A stretch of 41,839 bases of DNA from Chitinophagales bacterium (GCA_015654695.1 JAATGJ010000094.1:1-41839); one strand, 5' to 3'. Positions 23,119 to 32,273 are shown, counted from the first letter of the stretch. Notes: generated by a model from the letters alone, not told the origin. Program-made: numbers and translations.

Positions 23119-25179
23119 TCACTCCCCCGGATGATACACCCTTTCCGCAGTCCGTAACACTTCCTGCTTATCCAGTGTCATGTGTTTGGTTTGCTGGTTT
23201 TGAAATAATGCCATCTGGTCTTTATAGTGCGGCGAGCCGGGTACAGAAGAAGCTCCGAACGTATTGACCGATTCAATAATGGGTAATCCATTTTTTGGAT
23301 AACGAACAAAACAGATATATGCATCCCCGGAGACCACTTTTCTCATACCGTCTTTGTATGGATCGGTAAAAGCCGCGGTGAGCAGATCAGGCAGGCCCCA
23401 TGCAGGGCGGGCATCATCGCCACGGACTAATTTTTGAATATCGCCTAAGACGAGATCCGTCTTTCCGAAGTATTTCATCATGTAATCGTGAATGTATTGA
23501 TAGGTTTCTACGGATTCAGCTTTGGTCAATTGACGGGCGGGAACACCGGCCAATTTACCGGCGACATATTCATACGCCAGTAAAAAGACAGCAGCGCCTT
23601 TACTGCCAGCGGTGCCTTTGCGGTCCCATTGCTGCAGGTTAATGATCACTTCTTTCAATGCAGGATAATTGCCGGCATCAAGGTTAAGCATCGTGTCAAT
23701 GCCATAAGTATATTTTAATTGCTGCGGCAGTTGCTGGTCAAACTTGAGGCGCTTAAAATTAGCATAATCAATTTTATCAATACCCCGTACGAGTTCAGTT
23801 ACCCGCTGGCTGCGGTTATTATGATACCGCTCAAAACCATCATTGCGGTCAAATTTATTTCCATCCAGGTTATACTTTGCATCGGTAGCCAGGAAAGGAG
23901 AATGATTGGTATTGAATAAATAACCTGGTGCCGGGTTGATATATTGCGGTAGTTCTGTTTCTGATTTGAATTCCGTCCATAATGTAGCAGACGTATTGCC
24001 GGGTAATGTACTGCGCCAGTTATACTTCGGATCAGGATTTCGCCTTGGCAGTTTGGCATTGCTGATATAAAAAATAGTATCATGCCTGTCAGCATATATA
24101 ATGTTGAACATCGGCAGGCTGGTCATGCTCAGTGCACGGTAGAATTCTGTAAAGTTTTTCGCTTTATTCATCCGGTACCATTCTTCCATTACTTTTATAT
24201 CCATAAGGGCTGGCAATCGTAAAGAGAATACGCCCTTCGTTGTTTTTACCGTAGCCCCGTATTTACTCCAATAAACTTTTTTACCAATTGTAACAGGTAT
24301 CCCTTTTATTTTCAATTTTGCTTTCTTTACTTCCAGGTCCACCCATTGGTCATCAAATTTGTATTGATTGCCGTTAGCAGGATTCATCTGCAACTGGTAA
24401 ACATCAATCTTATCGGGATAATTAACCGTATGCGCCCAGCCTAAATTTTCATTGGTACCATGAAGAATGACGCAGCCACCCGCGAGGAGACCGCCGAGCA
24501 TATTCCATCCCTGTTCACTTTGTACATGGGCTTCATAAAAAGCCGTTGGTCCTTCCAATGGCTGATGCGCATTAATAGCCAGGAAAGCTTCACCGCTTGT
24601 TGTCTTAGACGGATGAAAAGCAAAAGCATTGGATCCCTGTGAAGAGAAACCGGGGATAGTAGCTACCCTGCCTCCAAGTATTTGTGGCAACGCATTATCA
24701 ACGCCGCAAAAAATAGCGACGGAAAAAACAACAGCGGCCAGGTATTCTTTTTCATTGAAAGGAAAAGCTTTTTTATACTTTACTTCGGCGGGATGCGCTT
24801 TAGCATAGGCATTCAATCCGGCTACATATCCTTTTATCAGTTCAATGAAATCAGGACTTAATGTATGCCATTGCTCATCCACTAACTGGCGACAGCGTAA
24901 TAAGTTAATGACATAATCTGCTTCGGCGCCTTTTTTGCCAAGAGCTGTTCCAAGTTTTGCTTTGCCGGATAAAACAACTAACTGCAGCGTAGCAAAATCA
25001 TCTTCAGCATGCGCCCACGCAAGGCCATAAGAAACTTCAGGATCAGTCGGCGCGAAAATATGGGGCACACCAAAACTGTCACGGGCGATAGTAATATTCG
25101 AAGGATTGAGCCGGTAACTACCAGATTGAGCCCCGGCATTAGTGCTGAAAAGCAAAAGAACAAACAGCCATTTTTTCAT
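23119..25179 (-). CDS. Penicillin acylase family protein (N-terminal nucleophile hydrolase)
   Basis: This 686-residue precursor has a signal peptide (MKKWLFVLLLFSTNAGAQ) and the penicillin G acylase / acyl-homoserine lactone acylase layout. An alpha-subunit region (RDSFGVPHIFAPTDPEVSYGLAWAHAEDDF) is followed by the autocleavage site SSQG|SNAFAF. The exposed Ser183 would be the nucleophile. The HGTNENLGWAHTVNYPD region supplies the oxyanion and Asn/His elements. It should be processed in the periplasm to hydrolyse an N-acyl amide; whether the substrate is a beta-lactam, an acyl-homoserine lactone or something else is open. A box TACTTTTC ends 3 nt before the ATG. Confidence 0.9.
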   Translation of the reverse strand: MKKWLFVLLLFSTNAGAQSGSYRLNPSNITIARDSFGVPHIFAPTDPEVSYGLAWAHAEDDFATLQLVVLSGKAKLGTALGKKGAEADYVINLLRCRQLVDEQWHTLSPDFIELIKGYVAGLNAYAKAHPAEVKYKKAFPFNEKEYLAAVVFSVAIFCGVDNALPQILGGRVATIPGFSSQGSNAFAFHPSKTTSGEAFLAINAHQPLEGPTAFYEAHVQSEQGWNMLGGLLAGGCVILHGTNENLGWAHTVNYPDKIDVYQLQMNPANGNQYKFDDQWVDLEVKKAKLKIKGIPVTIGKKVYWSKYGATVKTTKGVFSLRLPALMDIKVMEEWYRMNKAKNFTEFYRALSMTSLPMFNIIYADRHDTIFYISNAKLPRRNPDPKYNWRSTLPGNTSATLWTEFKSETELPQYINPAPGYLFNTNHSPFLATDAKYNLDGNKFDRNDGFERYHNNRSQRVTELVRGIDKIDYANFKRLKFDQQLPQQLKYTYGIDTMLNLDAGNYPALKEVIINLQQWDRKGTAGSKGAAVFLLAYEYVAGKLAGVPARQLTKAESVETYQYIHDYMMKYFGKTDLVLGDIQKLVRGDDARPAWGLPDLLTAAFTDPYKDGMRKVVSGDAYICFVRYPKNGLPIIESVNTFGASSVPGSPHYKDQMALFQNQQTKHMTLDKQEVLRTAERVYHPGE

Positions 25180-25288
25180 CCCGAAAAGTAAAGAAAAAGA
25201 AGGAACTGCAACGATGACGGGACTATTAAATGGGAGTATAAAAGAAAGTAATAACAGGTTCCTTTATTTAAAAGGCAGGAAGAAACCC

Positions 25289-25531
25289 CTAATTCTTATT
25301 TATTAAAAACTGAAAGGGTTTTAATTCAATAAACCGGATAGCCCTGAGGATTTTTTTTGGCTTTGAGGTAATGCGTCTGCGCTCTGCCAGTTCATGCGCT
25401 ATACAGAACTGTTCAAATGATTCTGACTGCATCAATATATGATTTAAACATTCTACTTCCTGTTCAATAGATTGCTGGCTGGCAAACTCGTTTTTCAACA
25501 GGACCAATATATCACGGGTTGGGGTTCTCAT
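25289..25531 (-). CDS. Small hypothetical protein
   Basis: This 80-residue protein is charged and mostly helical (RDILVLLKNEFASQQSIEQEVECLNHILMQ) with a basic centre (AERRRITSKPKKILRAIRF). There is no signal peptide, membrane segment or domain I recognise. It lies 22 nt after a 45-residue lipoprotein gene on the same strand, so the two are probably cotranscribed. Confidence 0.55.
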   Translation of the reverse strand: MRTPTRDILVLLKNEFASQQSIEQEVECLNHILMQSESFEQFCIAHELAERRRITSKPKKILRAIRFIELKPFQFLINKN

Positions 25532-25552
25532 GGCAGCATTTTTTAACTGTTC

Positions 25553-25690
25553 TTACATTCCTTTTTGACTTGGGCATCCGCAGTTGCGTCCGCCTTTACC
25601 CGTACCGGAATAATAGTTCTTATTGCAGGCAGATATGACAACGATGCCTGCCAGCAGGAACAATAATGCTATTTTATTGATGGTCTTCAT
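25553..25690 (-). CDS. 45-residue predicted lipoprotein with C-terminal CGC motif
   Basis: The ATG at 25690 opens a short frame encoding a lipoprotein signal (MKTINKIALLFLLAGIVVIS) with lipobox ISAC (Cys22). A very short mature part follows: CNKNYYSGTGKGG, RN, CGCPSQKGM. The gene is short but the signal peptide is textbook quality and the frame fits the gap exactly. The two extra cysteines (CGC) could bind metal or form a disulfide. Function unknown. It is followed by the 80-residue gene. Confidence 0.65.
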   Translation of the reverse strand: MKTINKIALLFLLAGIVVISACNKNYYSGTGKGGRNCGCPSQKGM

Positions 25691-25866
25691 AATTTGTTTT
25701 GATCAGTGCACATTTAGTTTCTAAATAACGCTTTTTTCATCTTCCCGGGCTTAAAACCTGATTTTCCATATTTAGCTATTAAAATTTTTATTCCGGGCGG
25801 TTGTAATTTAAAACTATTTTACAAACAAAATAGTATGTCCTGGGGTTCAAACCGGGAAAAATTTAT

Positions 25867-26979
25867 ATGAAAACGGCCTTTGAGGAAAATAACTTGCGTA
25901 AAATACGCATTTTGGTAGCCCCGCTCGATTGGGGACTTGGACACGCTACCCGGTGCATCCCTGTAATAAATGAATTGGGGCGGCTGGGCTGCGATGTATG
26001 GTTGGCGGGAGAAGGGCCACAAGAGGTTTTATTGAAGCGGGAATTCCCGGGTCTTCCTTTTTTATCCCTGCCCGGTTACCGGGTAAATTATGCACAGTCT
26101 GCTTCCGGCATGCTGTGGAGTATGTTTAGCCAATCCCGTAAAATCCTTGCAGCCATTAAACAGGAAAATAAGTGGCTGAAAGACATGGTGGCCAAACATG
26201 GTTTTGATGCCGTGATCTCTGATAATCGCTATGGCTTATATCATAAAACCGTCTCCTGTGTTTTTATTACTCACCAGCTAACCATCAAAAGCTCTTTGGG
26301 AAAATGGACGGAAAAATTATTGCAGAAAATAAATTATCGCTACATCAAACGCTTTAGCACTTGCTGGGTACCGGATGAAGGAGGTGAAAATAATTTAGCA
26401 GGTGAATTATCACATCCCATAAAAAAACCTGGTGTTCCGATCTGCTATATTAGCCCGTTATCCCGGTTAGAAAAAACAGGCGCTGAAGAAAAAAAAGATC
26501 ACCTGCTTATCATCTTATCAGGTCCCGAACCACAGAGAGCCATCCTGGAAAATAAAATAATTGAAGACATTGCCCATTACCCGGCTACCGCTACTATAGT
26601 AAGAGGATTGCCGGCGACATCTACTATTATTCCGTCCAGCAATTCCATTAAGTTTTACAATCATCTTCCGGCAGAAGAATTGAATAAAGAAATGAACGTA
26701 GCGGAATACATCATCAGCCGCAGCGGGTATAGCAGCATCCTGGATATAACGAAATTGCAAAAGAAAAGTATCCTTATACCCACTCCGGGGCAAACAGAAC
26801 AGGAATATCTTGGACAATATTTATTGCAAAAACAATCAGCCTTATGTGTTTCGCAAAAAGAATTCTCTCTCACAAAGGCATTACAGAAAGCAGAAAGATT
26901 TTCTTACCGGCTTCCTTCCTTTCCGGCTGATAACAAACTGCGTAATACCATTGAGCAGTTCATCGCTTCATTACAATAA
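25867..26979 (+). CDS. GT-B glycosyltransferase, MurG-like
   Basis: This 370-residue protein has a MurG-type two-domain layout. The N-terminal nucleotide-sugar half opens with ILVAPLDWGLGHATRCIPVINEL, the glycine-rich GHA loop seen in GT28 enzymes, and includes DAVISDNRYG. The C-terminal half carries LLIILSGPEPQR, FYNHLPAEELNKEMNVAEYIISRSGYSSILD (the acceptor/donor GxS loop) and ILIPTPGQTEQEYLGQYL. This supports transfer of a sugar to a lipid or polymer, but not true MurG, which is longer and more conserved. The sugar and acceptor are unknown. It lies 37 nt upstream of the EamA transporter gene. Confidence 0.78.
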   Translation: MKTAFEENNLRKIRILVAPLDWGLGHATRCIPVINELGRLGCDVWLAGEGPQEVLLKREFPGLPFLSLPGYRVNYAQSASGMLWSMFSQSRKILAAIKQENKWLKDMVAKHGFDAVISDNRYGLYHKTVSCVFITHQLTIKSSLGKWTEKLLQKINYRYIKRFSTCWVPDEGGENNLAGELSHPIKKPGVPICYISPLSRLEKTGAEEKKDHLLIILSGPEPQRAILENKIIEDIAHYPATATIVRGLPATSTIIPSSNSIKFYNHLPAEELNKEMNVAEYIISRSGYSSILDITKLQKKSILIPTPGQTEQEYLGQYLLQKQSALCVSQKEFSLTKALQKAERFSYRLPSFPADNKLRNTIEQFIASLQ

Positions 26980-26991
26980 CTGATTCTCATT

Positions 26992-26999
26992 TACCTTTG
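26992..26999 (+). promoter_or_regulatory. -7 promoter box of the EamA transporter gene
   Basis: A perfect TACCTTTG lies 17 nt before the CTG at 27017, just after the glycosyltransferase stop. It supports a start near 27017 rather than at the GTG at 27143. Confidence 0.5.
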
Positions 27000-27016
27000 T
27001 TTCTCATTTTTATTTT

Positions 27017-27907
27017 CTGAAACCAACTACCCAGGCACATATCGCGGTTTTAGCCACCAACCTGTTCTTTGCTATCAACTATAGTTTTGTAAAATACATT
27101 TCTCCATCGCTGGTAGGGCCCTATGCGCTTAACCTGCTTCGTGTGGGCGGCAGCCTTTTATTGTTCTGGACACTCTGGCTGTTTGCCAAAAACAAAACAG
27201 GTATCCGCAGAGAAGATATGAAGAGGCTGGCTCTTTGTGGTTTACTGGGAGTAGCTGTTAACCAGATGCTTTTTATTAAAGGCCTCACCATGACCTCGGC
27301 CATTCATGCATCGCTGCTTACACTCTGCTCGCCTATTCTTATCACCATCCTGGCTTTTTGGATATTAAAGGAAAAGATAACGATCATAAAAATTGCAGGG
27401 CTGCTTCTCGGTGTTGCCGGTTCAATATTTTTAATAGCCGGTAAACAAAGCACCGGGCAGCCAAAAGGTTATCTGACAGGTGATCTGTTTATCCTTCTTA
27501 ATGCTATTTCTTATGCCATTTATTTTATACTGGTAAAACCATTGATGGAAAAATATACACCATTGCAGGTAATAAGATGGGTATTTACTTTCGGTTTTAT
27601 AATGATGCTGCCAATAGGCTGGGCACAGTTTGGTGAGATCAGCTGGCAGCAATTCACCTGGACCTATACAGGAGTACTGATCTTTATAGTACTGGCCGGA
27701 ACATTTCTCGCCTATGTATTCAACGCTTATGGTATCCGTGTATTAGGTCCGGGAGTGACAAGCGCTTACATCTATGCCCAGCTTGTCTTTGCAGTAATGA
27801 TCGCGGTTTTATTTTTCAATGAACAGCTTACTTTTCAAAAAATAGGTGCGGGTATGATGATCCTGGGAGGGGTATTCCTGGTAAGTCTTAAAAAGCCCTT
27901 GCGGTAA
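27017..27907 (+). CDS. EamA/DMT family permease, probable CTG start
   Basis: This is a drug/metabolite-superfamily permease of about 296 residues and ten membrane segments with two EamA halves; exported or imported small molecule unknown. Between an upstream stop and 27143 there is no in-frame ATG, GTG or TTG. The conserved first helix (AHIAVLATNLFFAINYSFVK) is encoded upstream of 27143, so starting at the GTG there would remove it. The frame opens with CTG AAA CCA at 27017, at the position where homologues have ATG, 17 nt after a promoter box. Either CTG is the true start, or the ATG was changed or misread. The second half has YLTGDLFILLNAISYAIYF and VTSAYIYAQLVFAVMIAVLF. Confidence 0.8.
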   Translation: MKPTTQAHIAVLATNLFFAINYSFVKYISPSLVGPYALNLLRVGGSLLLFWTLWLFAKNKTGIRREDMKRLALCGLLGVAVNQMLFIKGLTMTSAIHASLLTLCSPILITILAFWILKEKITIIKIAGLLLGVAGSIFLIAGKQSTGQPKGYLTGDLFILLNAISYAIYFILVKPLMEKYTPLQVIRWVFTFGFIMMLPIGWAQFGEISWQQFTWTYTGVLIFIVLAGTFLAYVFNAYGIRVLGPGVTSAYIYAQLVFAVMIAVLFFNEQLTFQKIGAGMMILGGVFLVSLKKPLR

Positions 27908-28001
27908 AAAGCGAAACACAGATTTTCTCGCTTTTTATAATGGCTCGTTTTTATTTTCAATACCCATCTGTGAAAACCTATTCAATCCGCGTTCTATGTC
28001 T

Positions 28002-28541
28002 CTAATCAATGCCGGCTTTGGGATAATCAAAAAATGAAAATGTCTTTTCCGCCTCTCTAATAGCCATCCAGCTTTTAGCATTAATTGCAACAACGAATAT
28101 GCCGCAGGTGGGGATATTATCTATCCTGGCACTAGTAAGTTTATTGGCAAAATCGGTAATGCCGGGATTGTGGGAGAATACGGCGATTGAATTAAATTTA
28201 TCATCCGTCTTACTGATCATTTCATAAAACGTGTCTGCCGCTGCGATATACAATTCTTCTATAAGGATTATTTCTTCTTTATCTCTCTTGTACTCTTTTG
28301 CAAAAATAGCAGCCGTCTTCCTGGCCCGCCTTGCGGGACTGGATACAAAAGCGTCAACCTTTATTTTTTTAGATAATAAGCGCTTCGCCATTTCAGGCGC
28401 ATCTTTCCTTCCTCTTTCATTTAAGGGGCGGTCAAAGTCACTTAGCGATGCAGTACTCCAGTCGCTTTTGGCGTGGCGGATAAGTATCAACGTCTTACCC
28501 TCAGCTCCTAAAGGGGAGTTGTTATCGTAAGTCTTGGGCAT
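28002..28541 (-). CDS. SixA-type histidine phosphatase family protein
   Basis: This 179-residue protein belongs to the phosphoglycerate-mutase-like histidine phosphatases. It has the RHxK-type nucleophile motif LILIRHAKSDWS, the Arg in SPARRARKTA, a Glu region EELYIAA and the second catalytic His in VFSHNPGITDFA. SixA dephosphorylates phosphohistidine in signalling proteins; the size fits SixA, but small-molecule phosphatase activity is also possible. It lies between the EamA permease (convergent) and the PurF-like gene (same strand, upstream). A 16-bp AT-only palindrome (28558-28573) lies just upstream of its ATG. Confidence 0.83.
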   Translation of the reverse strand: MPKTYDNNSPLGAEGKTLILIRHAKSDWSTASLSDFDRPLNERGRKDAPEMAKRLLSKKIKVDAFVSSPARRARKTAAIFAKEYKRDKEEIILIEELYIAAADTFYEMISKTDDKFNSIAVFSHNPGITDFANKLTSARIDNIPTCGIFVVAINAKSWMAIREAEKTFSFFDYPKAGID

Positions 28542-28628
28542 TTCGTTTAGTAGTGTAATTTTAATATTAAAATGAAGTAGTATATCTTCTTTTTAACAGG
28601 CCTGTTTCTAAAGCCTCCGTGATTAGAT

Positions 28629-30476
28629 TTAATACCCCCTCACATTCTTTCCTTCCATATAATTCATGAATGCTTTATTGACCACTTTATTACCGCCGGG
28701 TGTAGGATAGTCGCCGGTAAAATACCAGTCGCCTAAGTTGCCGGGACATGACTTATGCAGGTCTTCGATGTTTTGAAAAATTACATCTACCGGAACAGTA
28801 ATATCAGGAGGAGTGATCAGTTCGGCGATCTTTTTGGATAATTCTTCAGGAGTAAACTGCCTGTATAACTGCTGCACTATATTTTCCGTATGCAATTGAT
28901 TATTGCGCTGCAGGTCTTTGCATTTGTCAAGCAATTCTTTCAGGCAATTTTCTTTTTTTCTTTCTTTCATTAATTCGATAGCCGCGTTAAAGGCGATGAA
29001 ATCACCCATCTTGCTCATATCAATTCCATAGCAGTCCGGGTAGCGTATCTGCGGTGATGATGAAACAACGATAATGCGCTTCGGCTTTAATCTTGACAGC
29101 ATTCGGATAATGCTTTCTTTCAGGGTAGTCCCTCTTACAATAGAATCATCAATCACTACCAGTGTATCCAGCCCGGCACGTACAGTGCCATACGTAATAT
29201 CATAAACGTGCTGCACCATTTCGTTTCTTCCGGCATCTTCTGAAATGAACGTACGCATCTTCACGTCTTTAATGGCGACTTTTTCAATGCGTATGCGGCG
29301 ATTGATCATTTCACTGAGCTTCTCTTCATCATAATCATTGCCCCAGCTCATTATTTTTTCAATCTTTACTTTAGCCAGGTAATCTTCCATCCCTTTTACC
29401 ATTCCATAAAAAGCGACTTCCGCTGTATTAGGGATAAAAGAAAAAATAGTATTCTTCAGATCATAGTCAATAGCATTCAATACCTGTTCACTGAGATGAT
29501 AGCCCAGTGCTGATCTTTCTTTATAGATCTTCTCATCACTTCCTCTTGAAAAATAAATCCGCTCAAAACTACAGGCCTTTCTTTCTTTGGGTTCCAGTAT
29601 CTGCGCGATCTCTATTTCATTTTTTTCATTCACGATCAACGCCTGTCCCGGCATCAGCTCACGCACTTCATTTTCACCTACGTTAAAAGCAGTTCGGATA
29701 GCGGCCCTTTCTGATGCTGCGACTACCACTTCATCATTAATATAATAATAGGAAGGACGAATGCCATGTGCATCTCGAAAAACAAAACCAATACCACTTC
29801 CTGTCATTCCGCCTACATGAAAACCACCATCAAAAAGAGGAAGGGCTTTTTTCAATACCTTTTTAATGTCCATTTTTTCCGGTGATGCTTCATCTTCCTT
29901 ACACAAAAAAGTATGCATTAACTCGATCATGGCGGCAAGATCACTGAACCGGACGGTATGATGCGGTTCTTTGCCGATCAGGGTGAATAAGTCGTCGGAA
30001 TTTACAATATTGAAATTGCCGGCCAATGCCAGGTTACGTGAAGGGATAGTATCACGGTTGATAAAAGGGTGACAATACTCAAGTTTGTTTTTCCCCTGTG
30101 TACCATAGCGAAGATGCCCGAGCATCTGCTCACCAAGAAAACCCACATGCCCTTTCATCAATCCGGGGTGATTTCTAATGCCGGGATGATATTGTTCCAG
30201 CTCATCCACTTCTTTTCCTACCTGTTGAAAAATATCTGCAATAGCCTGTGGCGCATTGCTTCTTTTGCGGTTCATGAAAGGGTAACCGGGTTCTACATTT
30301 AGCTTTACTGTAGCAATACCAGCCCCATCCTGTCCCCTGTTATGCTGCTTTTCCATCAGCAGGTACAGCTTATTCAGGCCCCACATTACCGTACCGTATT
30401 TTTGCTGATAATACGAGAAAGATTTTCTTAACCGGATGAATGCTAAGCCGCATTCGTGCTTGATCGGATCGCTCAT
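28629..30476 (-). CDS. PurF-like amidophosphoribosyltransferase (long Bacteroidota form)
   Basis: This 615-residue protein has an Ntn glutaminase domain whose Cys nucleophile is Cys9 after an eight-residue leader (MSDPIKHECG). The glutaminase region includes NRGQDGAGIAT and YGTQGKNKLEYCHPF. A phosphoribosyltransferase domain has the PRPP loop TLVVIDDSIVRGTT. These are the two parts of PurF, the first enzyme of purine synthesis. It is over 100 residues longer than classical PurF and diverged. Bacteroidota often carry this long form alongside a standard PurF, so the first-step role is probable but not certain. The frame extends to 30500, but a -7 box within that extension and the Cys position favour the ATG at 30476. 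Confidence 0.87.
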   Translation of the reverse strand: MSDPIKHECGLAFIRLRKSFSYYQQKYGTVMWGLNKLYLLMEKQHNRGQDGAGIATVKLNVEPGYPFMNRKRSNAPQAIADIFQQVGKEVDELEQYHPGIRNHPGLMKGHVGFLGEQMLGHLRYGTQGKNKLEYCHPFINRDTIPSRNLALAGNFNIVNSDDLFTLIGKEPHHTVRFSDLAAMIELMHTFLCKEDEASPEKMDIKKVLKKALPLFDGGFHVGGMTGSGIGFVFRDAHGIRPSYYYINDEVVVAASERAAIRTAFNVGENEVRELMPGQALIVNEKNEIEIAQILEPKERKACSFERIYFSRGSDEKIYKERSALGYHLSEQVLNAIDYDLKNTIFSFIPNTAEVAFYGMVKGMEDYLAKVKIEKIMSWGNDYDEEKLSEMINRRIRIEKVAIKDVKMRTFISEDAGRNEMVQHVYDITYGTVRAGLDTLVVIDDSIVRGTTLKESIIRMLSRLKPKRIIVVSSSPQIRYPDCYGIDMSKMGDFIAFNAAIELMKERKKENCLKELLDKCKDLQRNNQLHTENIVQQLYRQFTPEELSKKIAELITPPDITVPVDVIFQNIEDLHKSCPGNLGDWYFTGDYPTPGGNKVVNKAFMNYMEGKNVRGY

Positions 30477-30497
30477 GGAATATGCTGAAAAGAGCGG

Positions 30498-30505
30498 CAA
30501 AGGTA
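30498..30505 (-). promoter_or_regulatory. -7 promoter box of the PurF-like gene
   Basis: On the minus strand this reads TACCTTTG, 21 nt before the ATG at 30476. It overlaps the theoretical longer start at 30500. Confidence 0.5.
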
Positions 30506-30659
30506 AGTGATTGATGTAAAATGGCTGTGTTAATTCCTGTTAGTTTTAAGACGTTTTAGGTTGGGTTAATAGATAGCGCTGCTAATGGGGGATTGACAGC
30601 AGCGGGAAAACGCCCTTTCCGCAGGGCTATATCAATTTTTAAATATTCTTCCAACGATA

Positions 30660-32129
30660 TCAGGGTCGTTTTCGCTGAAATATCACCGCTGCGTTCTGCA
30701 GCAGGTCTGCGCTGAAGCGGACCTGGTAAACATCATCACCATCGTGAATAACCAGCAGGCCGGTATTGGGGGGATATTTTCCCAGGTTCTCGGCATACAG
30801 TACCAGGGTCAGCGAATCCGTTTTTCCGGCAGGAACATAAATGGTTTTCTTTATCGCTGTTGCTTTTAATCCCTGTTTGGCTAATATCAGTTCTCCATTT
30901 AATAATACACTTACCGTATCACCATCTACTTCTCCGTTATCATATAATGATAATTCAAGGCTGTCGGACCTGAAAAAAACAATTTGCGGAGCGGCTATGC
31001 TCCTTTCTGCTACTAATGCCGCAGCTCCGGCAACAAAGGGTTTAGCTTCCAGTGGTTTTACTATTGACGGAAGCTTTTCTTTGTTATCAATTACAACAGT
31101 TGCTGTTTCTGTTTTTTTGATCTCCGTTTTTACGGGTTCAGTACTTACTTCTTTCTTCTGTTCAGCAGGTTTTGCTATTGCAACCGGTTCCGCTGTTTTG
31201 GTTTCTTTTTTTACAGGAGTATTTTCCTCTTCTTTCTTTTTTACACTTACTGCAACGACAGCCGGTTTATCTTCCTTTACCGTATCCTGCTTTTTGTTTT
31301 CCGTTACCGGCTCCTTCTTTACAATTACCGGTTCTGTTTTAACGGGAGTTTTCACTATATCCTCTTTTTTTGTACCCTTTGGTATAAGAGGTGCGGCTTT
31401 CTCTTCTTTTACAGCAATATCCTTACTATTATCCTTTACTGGCTGTGCTATAATTTCAGGCTCTTTTTTTACCGGGACTTTCGTTATCTTTTCTTTATTT
31501 ATTTCCCTGGCTGATACAACCGATGGCTTTGCGGCTTTTGCAAACTCTTCTTTTTTAATTCCTGCTTTCTGTTGATTTATCACTGCAGCAGTTTGCTCCG
31601 CCTTTTTTGCCTCCTGGTAAAATACAATATCATCTGTCAGCTTCAGCTCTTCAAGGTGTGGCATAAGCTTGGATTTTTCAATATCTGTTTCCGTTTCCAA
31701 AGCTATTTTTCCTGAAATAGAATAATATCCATGCTTTTTCGTCTCCGTGGTTTTCCAGTCTCCATCCAAATGCCAGATACTGTCATGCTGATTACGGCGG
31801 AAAGTGCTGATCAGTTTTACCCCTTTATCAGGTTTGCGGGGAAAATTATGGGAAATGATATCATCATCCTTTACTTCGCAAACATCCGCTTCAACAGTTC
31901 CCTTTACTCTTTTTACAATGTAGTAAAGAGTATCATGTACAAAAAAGGTCATGCGGGAATAACCATATACCTTATCCTTGTATTGAGTAAGAACGATCTC
32001 AAATGACTGATCTCTCCGGATCGTATTGCTGTCATTACTCAGGGTTCCTATCCAGAGACCTGTAAGTGACTGCGCATAGAAAGTAAGCGGGGCAATTAAA
32101 AGAAGAATAGTTAGCTTAATGGTTTTCAT
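30660..32129 (-). CDS. Exported protein with Lys/Glu/Pro/Val-rich middle and C-terminal beta domain
   Basis: This 489-residue protein has a signal peptide (MKTIKLTILLLIAPLTFYAQ). An N-terminal beta-rich region (about 21-165) includes GLWIGTLSNDSN. A low-complexity, charged stretch (about 185-355) is made of loosely repeated KKEPV / PVKTE / VKEEK units. A C-terminal domain (about 375-489) includes LELSLYDNGEVDGDTVSVLLNG and LLVIHDGDDVYQVRFSADL. The C-terminal piece resembles a small beta-sandwich found at the ends of Bacteroidota exported proteins. The middle is probably a flexible linker. Function unknown. It lies downstream of rho, after a terminator, so it is likely a separate unit. Confidence 0.75.
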   Translation of the reverse strand: MKTIKLTILLLIAPLTFYAQSLTGLWIGTLSNDSNTIRRDQSFEIVLTQYKDKVYGYSRMTFFVHDTLYYIVKRVKGTVEADVCEVKDDDIISHNFPRKPDKGVKLISTFRRNQHDSIWHLDGDWKTTETKKHGYYSISGKIALETETDIEKSKLMPHLEELKLTDDIVFYQEAKKAEQTAAVINQQKAGIKKEEFAKAAKPSVVSAREINKEKITKVPVKKEPEIIAQPVKDNSKDIAVKEEKAAPLIPKGTKKEDIVKTPVKTEPVIVKKEPVTENKKQDTVKEDKPAVVAVSVKKKEEENTPVKKETKTAEPVAIAKPAEQKKEVSTEPVKTEIKKTETATVVIDNKEKLPSIVKPLEAKPFVAGAAALVAERSIAAPQIVFFRSDSLELSLYDNGEVDGDTVSVLLNGELILAKQGLKATAIKKTIYVPAGKTDSLTLVLYAENLGKYPPNTGLLVIHDGDDVYQVRFSADLLQNAAVIFQRKRP

Positions 32130-32213
32130 GGTGCGATGATTGGACGCTTTTCAATAAACGAATTTACGTCCCTTACATTGCATAAACGAAGTAGAAAGTC
32201 AGTGTATATTTAC

Positions 32214-32241
32214 TAAAAAAGCCACCGGGAAACAGTGGCTT
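32214..32241 (-). terminator. Rho-independent terminator downstream of rho
   Basis: On the minus strand, AAGCCAC pairs with GTGGCTT across a 9-nt loop (TGTTTCCCG) and is followed by TTTTT. It starts about 33 nt after the rho stop codon. Confidence 0.7.
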
Positions 32242-32273
32242 ATATTTATTTATTCCCTTTAGGAGGAAGGAAT

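Noticed and set aside
23119-25179. Specific call as beta-lactam or quorum-quenching acylase
   Set aside because: The Ntn-hydrolase fold is clear, but substrate specificity cannot be read from sequence alone.
30477-30500. Longer N-terminus for the PurF-like protein
   Set aside because: A perfect -7 box overlaps it and the catalytic Cys would be moved further from the N-terminus.
30841-31575. A 244-codon Ser/Thr/Phe-rich plus-strand frame opposite the K/E/P-rich gene
   Set aside because: It is a shadow of repetitive Lys/Glu codons on the other strand and has no recognisable domain.
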